In this document: positions 16,025-24,282 of the stretch, piece after piece | Numbering within the stretch: position 1 is the stretch's first letter | Layout: each line of letters starts with the position of its first letter | NCBI GenBank assembly: GCA_964552675.1 | Contig: CAZKHJ010000003.1 | Span: 1-64,000 of the forward strand | Direction: 5' to 3' | DNA length: 64,000 bases | DNA from: Sulfurimicrobium sp964552675 | GTDB lineage: Bacteria; Pseudomonadota; Gammaproteobacteria; Burkholderiales; Sulfuricellaceae | The notes under the pieces: model-generated | What the model saw: the letters and a program-made list of their open reading frames with translations, nothing else | Databases searched by the model: none | What the model was told of the DNA's origin: nothing | Made by a program: the position numbers and the translations under genes

Positions 16025-16891
16025 ATGATCGAATTCAAGAAAGTCGCCAAAACCTTCAAGCGCAACCGGGTTCTCGACGGGCTCGACCTTTCCATTACGC
16101 TAGGCGAGCGCATCGCCCTGATCGGTTCCAACGGCGCCGGCAAAACCACCATGATCCGCTGCCTGCTGGGCGAATACACCTATGCTGGCGCGGTGACGGT
16201 CAACGGCCTGGCGCCGCGCCAGAACCGCAAGAAAGTGCTGGAAAAAATCGGCTTCGTGCCGCAGTTGCCGCCGCCGCTGAAAATGCCGGTAGGGCAGTTG
16301 CTGGATTTTTCCGCTTCGGTGTGCAACAGCGAGAAAAAACGCATGGTGGACATCGCCCAGCGGCTCGGGCTGGACATCGGCAAAATGGCGAGCCAGCCCT
16401 TCGTCAAACTGTCCGGCGGGCAGAAACAGAAGCTGCTGATCGCCATCGCCCTGGGCCGCGACAGCAATGTGCTGGTGCTGGACGAACCCGCCGCCAACCT
16501 CGACCCGGACGCGCGCCAGATTTTTTTCGGCCTGCTCGCCGAGCGGCTGGAAAACACCACCATGCTGATTTCCAGCCACCGCCTCGACGAAGTGTCGGCG
16601 CTGGTGAACCGCGTGATCGAACTCGACCGCGGCAAAGTCGTGCTGGACGACCGGGTGGCGGACGATGTCTCGCTGACCGGCATGCTGGCCTGTCGCCTGA
16701 CCTTGCGCCGCGCCGAGGAATCCATTGCCAAGGCGCTGCTGGGCTGGAACTTCCGGGATATGGGAAACGGCCTGGAGTGGCAGGGCAGCGTGGCAGGGCC
16801 GGACCGCCTGCGCTTTCTTGGCATGATTTCCCGCTATGTGGGCATTCTCACCAGCATCCGCCTGGATGAAATGGGCGGCAACGCTTCATGA
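16025..16891 (+). CDS. nosF: NosF, ABC transporter ATPase for NosZ maturation
   Basis: A 288-residue ATPase with Walker A GSNGAGKTT (about residue 37), Q-loop FVPQLP, signature LSGGQKQK and Walker B VLVLDEPAANLDPDA. The H-loop is SSHRLDE. The C-terminal 80 residues are an accessory domain, as in other NosF proteins. With NosY it forms the transporter that works with NosD in maturing the CuZ centre. It ends inside the nosL start (ATGA overlap). Confidence 0.94.
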   Translation: MIEFKKVAKTFKRNRVLDGLDLSITLGERIALIGSNGAGKTTMIRCLLGEYTYAGAVTVNGLAPRQNRKKVLEKIGFVPQLPPPLKMPVGQLLDFSASVCNSEKKRMVDIAQRLGLDIGKMASQPFVKLSGGQKQKLLIAIALGRDSNVLVLDEPAANLDPDARQIFFGLLAERLENTTMLISSHRLDEVSALVNRVIELDRGKVVLDDRVADDVSLTGMLACRLTLRRAEESIAKALLGWNFRDMGNGLEWQGSVAGPDRLRFLGMISRYVGILTSIRLDEMGGNAS

Positions 16892-17310
16892 CCAGGCTGC
16901 TTGTTGCCCTGATGCTGCTGCTTGCGCTGGCAGGTTGCGGCAAGGAGCCCAAAACCGGCCCGGTGGAAGTCAAATGGGACCGCGATACCTGCGTGCGCTG
17001 CAACATGGCGCTGAGCGACAAGCGCTATGCCGCCCAGGTGCGCGGCGGGCCCAAGCACCTGGCGTTCAAGTTCGACGACTTCGGCTGCGTGGTGTTCTGG
17101 CTCAGGGACAAGTCCTGGGCGGATGATCCTGCCACCGAAATCTGGGTGATGGACCTGCGCTCCGGCCAATGGATCGACGCGCGCAAGGCCTATTATGTGC
17201 CGAACAAGATGACGCCCATGGCTTACGGTTTTGGCGCAGTGGCGCTGCCGGAGCCGGGCAGCGTGAATTATGAGGAGGCCAGGAAACAGGTTCTGGCAAA
17301 AGGGAAATAA
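16888..17310 (+). CDS. nosL: NosL, outer-membrane copper(I) lipoprotein
   Basis: A 140-residue lipoprotein with lipobox LALAGC (acylated Cys16) and the NosL copper site CVRCNMALSDKRYAAQV near residue 35. NosL binds Cu(I) and is a metallochaperone for NosZ copper centres, interacting with NosDFY. The start overlaps nosF and the stop overlaps nosY, so the three are translationally coupled. The order nosF-nosL-nosY puts the chaperone between the two transporter subunits. Confidence 0.93.
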   Translation: MTRLLVALMLLLALAGCGKEPKTGPVEVKWDRDTCVRCNMALSDKRYAAQVRGGPKHLAFKFDDFGCVVFWLRDKSWADDPATEIWVMDLRSGQWIDARKAYYVPNKMTPMAYGFGAVALPEPGSVNYEEARKQVLAKGK

Positions 17311-18137
17311 TGAAAAACTTATGGCTGACTGCCAAGCTGGATGTGGTTGAATCGCTGCGCGCGCGCTGGTTCCTGATCTATACCCTGGTGTTCGGCGGCA
17401 TCGTGGCCATGCTGTTCGCCTTTGGCCTCACCGAGTCGCGCGTCCTCGGCTTTATCGGGCTGTCGCGCCTGCTGGTGACCTACATCCAGTTGTGCATGGC
17501 GATTCTGCCGATCTTTGTCCTCATCACCACGGTACGCTCGGTGGCGGGGGACCGCGAGGCGGGCGTGTTCGAATATCTGCTTTCCCTCCCGGTGTCGCTG
17601 TCTGCCTGGTTCTGGGGCAAGCTGCTGGGGCGCTATATCGTGGTGTTCATGCCGGTGTTCCTCGCCATGCTGGGCGCTGCGCTGTGGGCGCTGGTGCAGC
17701 AGATCGAGGTGCCGTGGACCATTTTCCTCTATTACACCGCCCTGCTGGCGGTGATCGCGTGGTGCTTTCTCGGCATCGCCATGCTGCTCTCCACCCTGGC
17801 GCGCTCCACCGATGTGGCGCAGGGCGCGGCTTTCGTGGTGTGGCTGGCGATGCTGCTGTTCCTCGACCTGATCCTGCTGGGGGTGATGATTCAGGGACAC
17901 ACCTCGCCTGAAGTCGCGGTGGGCATCGCGCTTGCCAACCCGCTGCAGGTATTCCGCACCGCCGCGCTGATGCTGTTCGACCCGCAGCTGATCGTGCTGG
18001 GCCCCGCTGCCTATGTGATCACCGATACCCTGGGCACCACCGGCTTCATGATCTATGGCGTGGTTTATCCGCTGGTGGTGGGCACGGTGTGTGCGACAGC
18101 GGGCTATTTCATGTTCCGGCGTGGCGATTTGCCGTGA
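17310..18137 (+). CDS. nosY: NosY, ABC transporter permease for NosZ maturation
   Basis: This 275-residue membrane protein has six hydrophobic helices. It carries the NosY features DREAGVFEYLLSLPVSLSAWFWGK in the first cytoplasmic loop and ANPLQVFRTAALMLFDP near the end of helix five. It pairs with NosF. The ATG overlaps the nosL stop by one base. The last codons overlap the GTG of the methyltransferase gene, which shows that the nos operon runs on into menaquinone genes. Confidence 0.94.
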   Translation: MKNLWLTAKLDVVESLRARWFLIYTLVFGGIVAMLFAFGLTESRVLGFIGLSRLLVTYIQLCMAILPIFVLITTVRSVAGDREAGVFEYLLSLPVSLSAWFWGKLLGRYIVVFMPVFLAMLGAALWALVQQIEVPWTIFLYYTALLAVIAWCFLGIAMLLSTLARSTDVAQGAAFVVWLAMLLFLDLILLGVMIQGHTSPEVAVGIALANPLQVFRTAALMLFDPQLIVLGPAAYVITDTLGTTGFMIYGVVYPLVVGTVCATAGYFMFRRGDLP

Positions 18138-18856
18138 CTGATCTTTCCCGCACCTTCGGCTATCAGAGCGTTGCCGAGGACGAGCGCACCCGCCGCATCC
18201 GGCGCGTGTTCGAAAGTGTGGCGCCGCGCTATGACCTGATGAACGATCTCATGAGCTTCGGCATTCATCGTCTGTGGAAGCGCCGCCTGGCGCGGGATGC
18301 TGGCGTGCGGCCGGGGCAGGTGGTGGTGGACCTGGCTGGCGGCACCGGCGACGTGGCCAGCCTGATGGTGAAAGAAGGCGTTCGGGTGATGGTGTGCGAT
18401 CCCAGTTTGCCCATGATGCATGCCGGCCGCGCGGACAAGCCGGCTTCCCTGCAATGGCTGGCCGGTACCGGCGAGCGGATTCCGCTGGCGGATGCCTCGG
18501 TGGATGCCATGACCATCGCTTTCGGCATCCGCAACGTCACCAGCCTGGAAAACGCCCTCAAGGAAGTGCTGCGGGTATTGAAGCCGGGCGGGCAGTTCCT
18601 GTGCCTGGAATTTTCCCGCCCCTGGACGCCGGTCAAGCCCTTTTATGACCTCTTTTCCTTCGCCGTGATCCCTCGCCTCGGCGCCTGGATTGCGCGCGAT
18701 CCCGAGGCTTACACCTATCTGGTGGAGTCGATCCGGCGCTTCCCCGACCAGCGCGAAATGCAGCGCATCATGGAACAGGCGGGATTTGCCGAAGTGCGTT
18801 ACCGCAACCTGTCATTCGGCATTGCCTGCCTGCATCGCGGCACAAAACCGGCCTGA
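18134..18856 (+). CDS. menG/ubiE: Demethylmenaquinone/ubiquinone C-methyltransferase
   Basis: A 240-residue class I SAM methyltransferase starting at GTG 18134 (VTDLSRTFGYQSV), overlapping the nosY stop. UbiE signatures are FESVAPRYDLMNDLMSFGIHRLWKR (residues about 29-53), the SAM loop VVDLAGGTGDVA, AFGIRNVT and VLKPGGQFLCLEFS. It methylates demethylmenaquinone to menaquinone and can also act in ubiquinone synthesis. With menE following three bases later, a menaquinone role is clear. Whether a second ubiE exists elsewhere cannot be seen. Confidence 0.93.
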   Translation: MTDLSRTFGYQSVAEDERTRRIRRVFESVAPRYDLMNDLMSFGIHRLWKRRLARDAGVRPGQVVVDLAGGTGDVASLMVKEGVRVMVCDPSLPMMHAGRADKPASLQWLAGTGERIPLADASVDAMTIAFGIRNVTSLENALKEVLRVLKPGGQFLCLEFSRPWTPVKPFYDLFSFAVIPRLGAWIARDPEAYTYLVESIRRFPDQREMQRIMEQAGFAEVRYRNLSFGIACLHRGTKPA

Positions 18857-18859
18857 GCC

Positions 18860-20059
18860 ATGCAATCCCTGCTCTCCCGCTGGCTGGAGCGTGCGGCAGC
18901 GAACTACCCCGATGCTCCGGCACTGATACTTGAAGATGAAATCTTCAGCTTTGCCGGGTTGCCCCCGGCCAATCCCGCGCAACTGCCGCACAGGCTGGCG
19001 GAACTGCTGCAGCGGCCGGAACTGCCTGGCAGCGCCGAACTGCTTATTGCCACCAGCGGCAGCAGCGGCGAACCCAAACGGGTGATGCTGAGCGCGGCCA
19101 ATCTGGAAGCTTCGGTGCGCGCCAGCCGCAGCCGCATTCCGCTGGATCCGGGCGACATCTGGCTGGCCTGCCTGCCCCTGCGGCATATCGGCGGCATGAT
19201 GATTTTTTACCGCTGCGCTGAGGCAGGCGCGGCCGTGCTGCTGCATCAGGGATTCGATGCGGCGCGGGTGCGGGCGGACATGGAACGGCATGGCGTGACC
19301 CATATTTCCCTGGTGCCGGCCATGCTGGCGCGCCTGCTGGAGGGCGGCGCGCCACCGGCAAGCCTGAAACATGCCCTGATCGGCGGCGGCCCCCTGTCGG
19401 AAACCCTGGCGCGGCGGGCACAGGCAGCCGGCTGGCCGGTCTGCCCCAGCTACGGCATGAGCGAGGCGGCCTCGCAGGTGGCGACGCTGGCAGCACTTCC
19501 ACCCGACTGGCGCGAAGGCATGGTCGGGCAGCCGCTGCCGGGCGTGAGCGTGGCCATCGTCGATGAAAACAACCAGCCGGTGGCGGGCGAGGGGCGCATC
19601 CGCCTTCGCGGCCCCATGGTGATGGCAGGCTACGCCAATCCTGCGGGCGAAGCCGGCCTGGGGCTGGATGAGGGATGGTTCAATACCGGTGACCGGGGCT
19701 GCCTCGATGCACGCGGCAACCTGCTGGTGCTGGGCCGCTGCGATGACGTGCTGGTGAGCGGCGGCGTCAACATCCACCCTGCCGAGGTGGAGAACATGCT
19801 GCTTGCCTGCCCCGGCGTGAGCGATGCCGCCGTGACCGCCGTGGCCGACGAAACCTGGGGCGACCGTATTGCCGCCCTGCTGGTGGGGGACGCGGATATC
19901 GCGGTGGTGCAGGCCTGGAGCCGGGAACACATGCCGTCCCATCTGCGGCCGCGCCTGTTTGTCGCCGTGCCCGGCCTGCCGCGCAACACCATGGGCAAGC
20001 TGGAGCGCAGCTGCCTGCCGGCGCTGGCCCGTGCGCGGGAGGATCTCGCGCCATGCTGA
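18860..20059 (+). CDS. menE: o-Succinylbenzoate-CoA ligase
   Basis: A 399-residue ANL-superfamily adenylating enzyme that activates o-succinylbenzoate with CoA. The phosphate-binding loop is LLIATSGSSGEPKRV (near residue 62). Further motifs are SYGMSEAASQV, WFNTGDRGCLD (the GD hinge) and VSGGVNIHPAEVE. The catalytic lysine is in TMGKLER. It is shorter than typical MenE (about 450 residues) because the N-terminal part is trimmed. It overlaps menF by 7 bases. Confidence 0.93.
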   Translation: MQSLLSRWLERAAANYPDAPALILEDEIFSFAGLPPANPAQLPHRLAELLQRPELPGSAELLIATSGSSGEPKRVMLSAANLEASVRASRSRIPLDPGDIWLACLPLRHIGGMMIFYRCAEAGAAVLLHQGFDAARVRADMERHGVTHISLVPAMLARLLEGGAPPASLKHALIGGGPLSETLARRAQAAGWPVCPSYGMSEAASQVATLAALPPDWREGMVGQPLPGVSVAIVDENNQPVAGEGRIRLRGPMVMAGYANPAGEAGLGLDEGWFNTGDRGCLDARGNLLVLGRCDDVLVSGGVNIHPAEVENMLLACPGVSDAAVTAVADETWGDRIAALLVGDADIAVVQAWSREHMPSHLRPRLFVAVPGLPRNTMGKLERSCLPALARAREDLAPC

Positions 20060-21447
20060 AGCGCTTCCGTCCTGACGATCCGGACTTTCTCGCACAACTG
20101 GAGGCCCGCCTCCATGCGGCCCTGAGCCATGCCGGCAGCGATGAAACCGGCCTGCTCAGCGTCACGCTGGCCGCGCCGGAAATCCCCCTGACGGCATTCC
20201 CCGTGTTCGCCGGTCCGGCTGCGCTGGACGGGGTGTTCTACTGGTCGCGCCCTGCCGCCGGGCATCACCTGCTGGGCATGGGCGTGGCGGCTGAGATGCA
20301 GGCTGCCGGTGTGGAGCGCTGGTGCCTGCTCAAGGATGCCATGGATGGCTGGAAATCCTGCTGGCGGCATCTGGACCCCGATGCCACCGGCTTGCAGCCC
20401 CTGGCCCTGGGCGGCTTTGCCTTTGCGCCGGAGGGCGGCGATGCCGCCCTGCCGTCTGCCCGGCTCAGGGTGCCGGCCCTGCTACTGCGACGCAAGGGTG
20501 AGCATCTGGCCCTGACCTTCTCTTTTTCCGCTGCCTCCGGCGGGTTTGATCCGGAGCCTGCCGTGAAGCGGCTGCGGCAGCTGGCTGCCGCACTGGCCCA
20601 GCCTCCGGCTCCACCGGGCGAAAGCCAGGCGCTGACCCGCAGCAGTTGCGAGCCCGAGGACACCGTCTGGCTGGCGCGGGTGGCCAGCGCGGTGGCGGAT
20701 ATTCAGTCCGGCGGCCTCGACAAGGTGGTGCTGACGCGGCGCGTGACCGTAAGCTCTCCGCAGCCCTTCGATCCGGCGCAGATCATGGCAACCCTGGCGC
20801 AGCGCCATCCGCGCAGCACTCTGTTCGGAGTGGAAATGCCGGACGGCGGCGTGTTCATGGGCGCCAGCCCGGAATTGCTGGCCGGCCTGCACCATGGCGA
20901 AGCCTATTGCGACGCCCTGGCCGGCACCGCGTGGGGGCCGGGCGGCGCGCGCCCCTTGCTGGGCGATGTGAAAAACGGCCGCGAACACCGGCTGGTGGTG
21001 CAGTCCATCGCGGAAGCACTGCGCCCGGTGTGTTCCCGGCTGGAAGTGCCCGCTGCGCCGGTGGCCCTGCATCTGGGCAATCTGCACCACCTCTGGAGCG
21101 GATTGCGCGGCCGCGTCAAGCCCGGCATCGGTTTGCTCCACCTGCTGGAACGCCTCCATCCCACTCCGGCGGTGGGGGGCTATCCGTGCCAGGCCGCGCT
21201 GGACTGGCTGGCGCGGCATGAGGAAAAGCGCGGTGGCTGGTATACCGGTGCCATCGGCTGGATGGACCTGGCCGGGGAAGGGGAGTTCGCCGTCGCACTG
21301 CGTTGCGCCCAGATACGGGGAGACCGGGCGGAACTGTATGCCGGGGCGGGCATCGTGGCGGGCTCGAACCCCGAGCGCGAGCTGGCCGAAACCGAAGCCA
21401 AGCTGGCTCCCATGCTCGATGCGCTGGGCGGGAGCGGGCATGTCTGA
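20053..21447 (+). CDS. menF: Menaquinone-specific isochorismate synthase
   Basis: A 464-residue chorismate-utilising enzyme converting chorismate to isochorismate, the first committed menaquinone step. The C-terminal catalytic domain shows GGLDKVVLTRRVTV (near residue 218), LFGVEMPDGGVFMGASPELL, the GTAWGPG segment, LHPTPAVGGYP (near 370), WYTGAIGWMDLAGEGEFAVALR and AGAGIVAGSNPERELAETEAK. All are typical of MenF/EntC/DhbC. The N-terminal 200 residues are poorly conserved, as usual. The stop overlaps the menD start by 8 bases. Confidence 0.93.
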   Translation: MLKRFRPDDPDFLAQLEARLHAALSHAGSDETGLLSVTLAAPEIPLTAFPVFAGPAALDGVFYWSRPAAGHHLLGMGVAAEMQAAGVERWCLLKDAMDGWKSCWRHLDPDATGLQPLALGGFAFAPEGGDAALPSARLRVPALLLRRKGEHLALTFSFSAASGGFDPEPAVKRLRQLAAALAQPPAPPGESQALTRSSCEPEDTVWLARVASAVADIQSGGLDKVVLTRRVTVSSPQPFDPAQIMATLAQRHPRSTLFGVEMPDGGVFMGASPELLAGLHHGEAYCDALAGTAWGPGGARPLLGDVKNGREHRLVVQSIAEALRPVCSRLEVPAAPVALHLGNLHHLWSGLRGRVKPGIGLLHLLERLHPTPAVGGYPCQAALDWLARHEEKRGGWYTGAIGWMDLAGEGEFAVALRCAQIRGDRAELYAGAGIVAGSNPERELAETEAKLAPMLDALGGSGHV

Positions 21448-23128
21448 CACCGGGCGGGATAATCTGCTGTGGGCGTGGACCCTGATCGACGGCCTGGCGG
21501 CAGGCGGCGTGCGCCACGCCGTGATTTCGCCCGGCTCCCGCTCCACCCCTCTGACACTGGCCTGCCTGCGCCATCCACGCCTTAAAACCTGGATTCAGGT
21601 GGACGAGCGCAGCGCTGCCTTTTTCGCACTTGGCCTGGCCAAAGCGGAAAGCCAGCCCGTGGTGCTGGTCTGTACCTCGGGCTCGGCGCCGGCCAACTGG
21701 TTTCCGGCGGTGATCGAGGCCGATATGGGGGTCTCGCCGCTGATCCTGCTCACTGCCGACCGTCCGCCCGAGTTGCGCGGCTGCGGCGCCAACCAGGCCA
21801 TCGACCAGGTCGGCCTGTTCGGCACGCATGTGCGCGGCTTTCACGAGTTGCCCTGCGCCGCTGGCGCGGCGGACAGGCTGCGTTGGCTGCGCGCCGTGGC
21901 GGCGCGGGCAGTGGACCAGAGCCGCTGGCCGCTGGCCGGCCCGGTGCATGTCAACGTCCCGCTGCGCGAGCCCCTGCTGCCGGCCGGTCCCTGGCCGGAG
22001 CTATTGCCTGAGCCGGTTGCGCAGGTCGACTACCCCATCCTGAGCCTGGCGCCCGCCGAGGCAGAAAATCTGGCGCGGCAACTGGCGGGCGGGCGCGGGC
22101 TGATCGTGTGTGGTGGCGGAGAAAGTGATCCCGGCTTTCCCGCTGCCGTGACGCAACTGGCGCGGCAACTGGGCTGCCCGCTGCTGGCCGACCCGCTCTC
22201 CGGCCTGCGCTTCGGCGGGCATGAGCGCAGTGTTGTGCTGTCGCGCTATGATGCCTTTCTGCGCCGCGCCGACATTCCTCGTCCCGACTGGGTGCTGCGC
22301 TTCGGCGCCATGCCGGTGTCGAAATTCCTGCAGCGCTTCCTGGCCGGCCTGGCGGGTGTGCCCCAGATCATGGTGGATGCCGGCGGCCGCTGGCCCGACC
22401 CGCTGCAACGCGCCAGCCATGTGCTGCGGGCCAATGGTGCCGCGCTGTGCCGGCAGCTGTCCGAACTGGCGGCACAGGCCGCGCCGCCTGCTTGGCTCGC
22501 CGCCTGGCAGGCCGAGGAGCAGCGCGCCGCGCAGCTGGCTGCGCTCGACCCGCCGCTGGAGGCGGCAGTGGTGCAGGCCATCCTCGCCCGGCTGCCCGCT
22601 GGCGCGATCCTGTTCAGCGGCAATTCCATGGCCATCCGCGAGCTGGATGCCTACTCCGGCTGCGGCGGCGCGGCACGGCGCATTCTGGGCAATCGCGGCG
22701 CCAGCGGCATCGACGGCAACGTGTCCACCGCCCTGGGCCTGGCGGCGGGCAGCGGCCAGCCGGTGCTGGCGCTGCTGGGCGACCTGACTTTCTTCCATGA
22801 CCTGAATGGCCTGGCAGCGGCACGCGGGCTGGACGTGGTCTTTGTCGTGCTGAACAACGGCGGCGGCGGCATTTTCAGCTACCTGCCCCAGGCGCAACTG
22901 GAAGAATTCGAGCACGCCTGGCTGACGCCGCTCAATCTGGATTTTTCCCATGCCGCAGCGCTGCATGGGCTGGCCTATCACCGGGTGGACGGGGCCGCAG
23001 ATTTTTCAGCCGTGCTGGCCGAGGCGCTTGCAGGTGGCGCGCATCTGGTGGAAGTCGTGCTGGACCGTGAAGCCAGCGTCAGCCGGCATCAGGCTTACTG
23101 GGCTGCCGTGGTGGCTGAGCAAGCTTAA
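21440..23128 (+). CDS. menD: SEPHCHC synthase
   Basis: This 562-residue thiamine diphosphate enzyme joins isochorismate and 2-oxoglutarate. The start at ATG 21440 (MSDTGRDNLLWAWTLIDGL) fits the family. Motifs seen are HAVISPGSRSTPLTLA, the catalytic Glu region VDERSAAFFALGLAK, CTSGSAPANW and LTADRPPELRGCGANQAIDQ. The ThDP site is GDLTFFHDLNGL with NNGGGGIFSYLP near the C-terminus. It is the last men gene of this operon. No menH (SHCHC synthase) follows, so that enzyme must be encoded elsewhere or be replaced. Confidence 0.95.
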   Translation: MSDTGRDNLLWAWTLIDGLAAGGVRHAVISPGSRSTPLTLACLRHPRLKTWIQVDERSAAFFALGLAKAESQPVVLVCTSGSAPANWFPAVIEADMGVSPLILLTADRPPELRGCGANQAIDQVGLFGTHVRGFHELPCAAGAADRLRWLRAVAARAVDQSRWPLAGPVHVNVPLREPLLPAGPWPELLPEPVAQVDYPILSLAPAEAENLARQLAGGRGLIVCGGGESDPGFPAAVTQLARQLGCPLLADPLSGLRFGGHERSVVLSRYDAFLRRADIPRPDWVLRFGAMPVSKFLQRFLAGLAGVPQIMVDAGGRWPDPLQRASHVLRANGAALCRQLSELAAQAAPPAWLAAWQAEEQRAAQLAALDPPLEAAVVQAILARLPAGAILFSGNSMAIRELDAYSGCGGAARRILGNRGASGIDGNVSTALGLAAGSGQPVLALLGDLTFFHDLNGLAAARGLDVVFVVLNNGGGGIFSYLPQAQLEEFEHAWLTPLNLDFSHAAALHGLAYHRVDGAADFSAVLAEALAGGAHLVEVVLDREASVSRHQAYWAAVVAEQA

Positions 23129-23131
23129 CAG

Positions 23132-23245
23132 GGTGTTGAAAAACTCCTGCGAGGGCGTGATGCAGTATCGAAAACAGGCTCAAATGCTCATTTACTCTGT
23201 GTAAACTCCGCTTTTTCACCTGTTTTCTCCTTGCCTGACGCCCTC
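23132..23245. repeat. Intergenic inverted-repeat element
   Basis: Between menD and the gene debris lies a block with paired segments: GAGGGCGT (23151-23158) with ACGCCCTC (23238-23245), and GAAAACAGG (23170-23178) with CCTGTTTTC (23219-23227). The left part, GGGTGTTGAAAAACTCCTGC, resembles ends of insertion sequences or MITEs that I have seen repeated in proteobacterial genomes. No transposase is left. It marks a recombination-prone border. Confidence 0.5.
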
Positions 23246-23292
23246 ATTAAAGCACCGAAACAGCCTTGATCTGAGTTAAGCGGTTATTCTTC

Positions 23293-23370
23293 TCAGCGTT
23301 CCAGCGCCAAGCTTATGTCGCGTGCCAGATCAAACGTGGCCAGCGGTTCGTCCATGAGCAGGATGGCCAG
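23293..23370 (-). pseudogene. Fragment of an ABC ATPase gene resembling modC
   Basis: The minus-strand frame encodes ILLMDEPLATFDLAR, a Walker B and D-loop, followed by an ER-type end as in ModC (LLMDEPLAALDLAR). The nucleotide match to modC at about 24823-24897 is close over the segment around gccagcggttcgtccatgag. No Walker A, signature or start codon is attached. It is therefore a decayed piece of a second, modC-like ABC ATPase gene, now separated from the intact mod operon by a toxin-antitoxin pair. Confidence 0.6.
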
Positions 23371-23416
23371 TCCATTCCACCATGACGCCGCATCGAATTC
23401 CCGCATACACACTGGG

Positions 23417-23662
23417 TCAGGGCTGCGTCCACTCATCGCCGGTAACAGGCTCGTTATCCGGAACCGCGGCAAGGAAACGCTCAAAATCCTCGCGTCGGCC
23501 TTGAGCGGCTTCATCGCGCAGGTAATTTAGCGTTTTCAACACCGCCATTTTTTCACCTGCCGCGCTGGCAATAAACTGGTTAACAGAAATCCCTTCCTTC
23601 CGGGCAAGCTCCTTGATGCTGTTATGCAGCGATTCCGGCAGGCGAACAGTTAAAGCGCTCAT
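23417..23662 (-). CDS. Ribbon-helix-helix antitoxin (HicB/CopG-like)
   Basis: An 81-residue protein whose N-terminus, SALTVRLPESLHNSIKELAR, followed by EGISVNQFIASAAGEKMAV, is a classic ribbon-helix-helix DNA-binding fold of the HicB/CopG type. The acidic C-terminal half would bind the toxin. The ATG overlaps the stop of the PIN-domain gene by four bases, so the toxin gene comes first in the operon. This order is less usual, but it is known for COG1569-type PIN pairs. It should repress its own promoter upstream of 24081. Confidence 0.82.
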   Translation of the reverse strand: MSALTVRLPESLHNSIKELARKEGISVNQFIASAAGEKMAVLKTLNYLRDEAAQGRREDFERFLAAVPDNEPVTGDEWTQP

Positions 23663-24081
23663 GGTTTTATCCTCAACAATTCAAGAAAAGCATCGGGGGT
23701 GACCGGCCTTACCCCCAATTGGGCCGCTTTTGCAAAATCCCGTACGTTGTGTGTCACGATATAATGGCATCCCGCCCCGATAGCCAACTCCAGCACCATA
23801 TCGTCATCCGGATCACGCAGGAAGGGACGCCAGAGAAAATGAATATCCTGCAAGTGCGCCTGGGCAGCAAGATACCGCAAGAACTCTTGCGCATTCTCGG
23901 CATTCAGGCCTAACGGCAAGTTTTCCGGACGAGTCAGCACTGCCTGCCACTCGGTGTATAGCGCAACGGAAAGGCAGATTTTAAACTTGGTGCTGGGTAT
24001 GGACGAGATCAGGGCAAAGCTGGCTCCACGCCGCGAACGTGCAGCGGCAACAAGCACAGAAGTATCCAGAACAATTCTCAT
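23659..24081 (-). CDS. PIN-domain toxin (probable ribonuclease)
   Basis: A 140-residue PIN-domain protein of the COG1569 kind. The metal-binding acidic residues are visible as Asp6 (IVLDTSVLV), the Glu of LYTEW near 44, Asp91-93 (DPDDDMVLELA) and Asp near 114 (THNVRDFAKA). PIN toxins cleave RNA, often tRNA or mRNA. It is translationally coupled to the downstream RHH antitoxin gene. The pair lies between a modC-like fragment and the intact modC, which suggests arrival by insertion. Confidence 0.85.
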   Translation of the reverse strand: MRIVLDTSVLVAAARSRRGASFALISSIPSTKFKICLSVALYTEWQAVLTRPENLPLGLNAENAQEFLRYLAAQAHLQDIHFLWRPFLRDPDDDMVLELAIGAGCHYIVTHNVRDFAKAAQLGVRPVTPDAFLELLRIKP

Positions 24082-24282
24082 GGTTGCATATATACAACCA
24101 GATTAAATGTTTCGCAAGTGCCCCTGGGCGGCCAAAGCCGCCTTTTATCGGCCCTGCCCTACTCACCGCCACCGATTTTCAAGAACTTCCGATATTCTAC
24201 AAGGTGTTATTGCCCAGGTGCTTTCCTGAACGGAACCAACGGCACAATCATTTCGCCCTGGCTCTGGCTCGTGCCCTGATTT

